Below, piece by piece: positions 63,865-64,000 of a stretch of DNA of 64,000 bases. The first letter of the stretch is position 1; every line of letters begins with the position of its first letter. The DNA is from Mycobacterium alsense (GTDB taxonomy: Bacteria; Actinomycetota; Actinomycetes; Mycobacteriales; Mycobacteriaceae). The position numbers and the translations under genes were made by a program. The notes beneath the pieces were generated by a model. It had not been told where the DNA came from. It saw only the letters and a list, made by a program, of their open reading frames with translations, and did no database searches. The DNA lies in NCBI RefSeq assembly GCF_002086635.1, contig NZ_MVHD01000005.1, positions 1 through 64,000 on the forward strand. Reading direction: 5' to 3'.

Positions 63865-64000
63865 GAGTGGGTTGAAACGGGGCCTATTCTGATGCCCGTA
63901 TCGGCACGTTGGCGTAACCGTTGACGTTCGTCATGGACACGCACATCATCTGCTACACATCGGACGGCCGGAAGGCGATCGGCCCGAGCAGCCCCCCTAC

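Noticed and set aside
63865..64000. Possible partial gene at the window end (ATG at 63933 or a minus-strand tail ending in TAG)
   Set aside because: Both strands give short, plausible, GC3-rich frames, but nothing recognisable; too little sequence to call.

Overview
The window is GC-rich, densely coding DNA from a slow-growing Mycobacterium. From about 1 to 27 kb the gene order recalls the M. tuberculosis stretch fecB-adhC-nrdF2-nrdEIH-dinP-cyp136-fadE22-ligB (Rv3044 to Rv3062), and mmr (Rv3065) follows near 38.7 kb. A PE-PPE hydrolase, CYP136, Tgs1 and several DosR-regulon relatives support the genus. Retention of an MspA-type porin and a large inserted respiratory/nitrite island suggests a species outside the tuberculosis complex. 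The species cannot be fixed from the sequence alone.

Region 1 (1-17 kb) holds iron-siderophore binding (fecB, cut by the window edge), adhC, the class Ib ribonucleotide reductase genes (nrdF2 apart from nrdHIE), a TetR/monooxygenase pair, an FMN reductase/TetR/dinP set, and SDR-TetR-cyp136. Most TetR genes lie beside a readable palindrome. Both nrd promoters carry paired NrdR-like boxes spaced 32 bp centre to centre. The 3' end of one SDR gene is multiplied into a 58-bp tandem repeat.

Region 2 (17-41 kb) holds an orphan LeuA-regulatory-domain gene behind an apparent leader-peptide attenuator, a MEDS/RsbW-like sensor, a double-length GntR regulator, and lipid or CoA-ester catabolism genes (thiolase + DUF35, fadE22, SDRs, enoyl-CoA hydratase-CaiB-acyl-CoA dehydrogenase). 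It also has ligB, an MspA porin, a kinase-like APH protein, mmr and a PE-PPE hydrolase.

Region 3 (41.6-63.9 kb) is the most interesting part. It encodes a membrane-fused copper nitrite reductase with an NnrS-like partner. Around these lie a group III truncated haemoglobin, two hemerythrin proteins, OsmC, an AhpD-like protein, two ferredoxins and two Acg-type nitroreductases. The island also carries second copies of aconitase, of a succinate-dehydrogenase Fe-S subunit and of cytochrome oxidase subunit I, plus a membrane cytochrome/molybdopterin fusion. Three paralogous HTH regulators with conserved C-terminal cysteines (SufR-like) sit inside it. Each lies next to its own palindrome, and one palindrome recurs at three promoters. 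The island ends with tgs1 and an Rv3131-like gene sharing a DosR-type box. I read it as a nitrite-respiration and nitric-oxide-tolerance regulon controlled by Fe-S sensors. The enzyme families are well supported; the regulatory logic is inference.

Many promoters show a TANNNT -10 element followed by about 7 nt and then ATG or GTG, that is, leaderless mRNAs, as is common in mycobacteria. This pattern decided several start codons.
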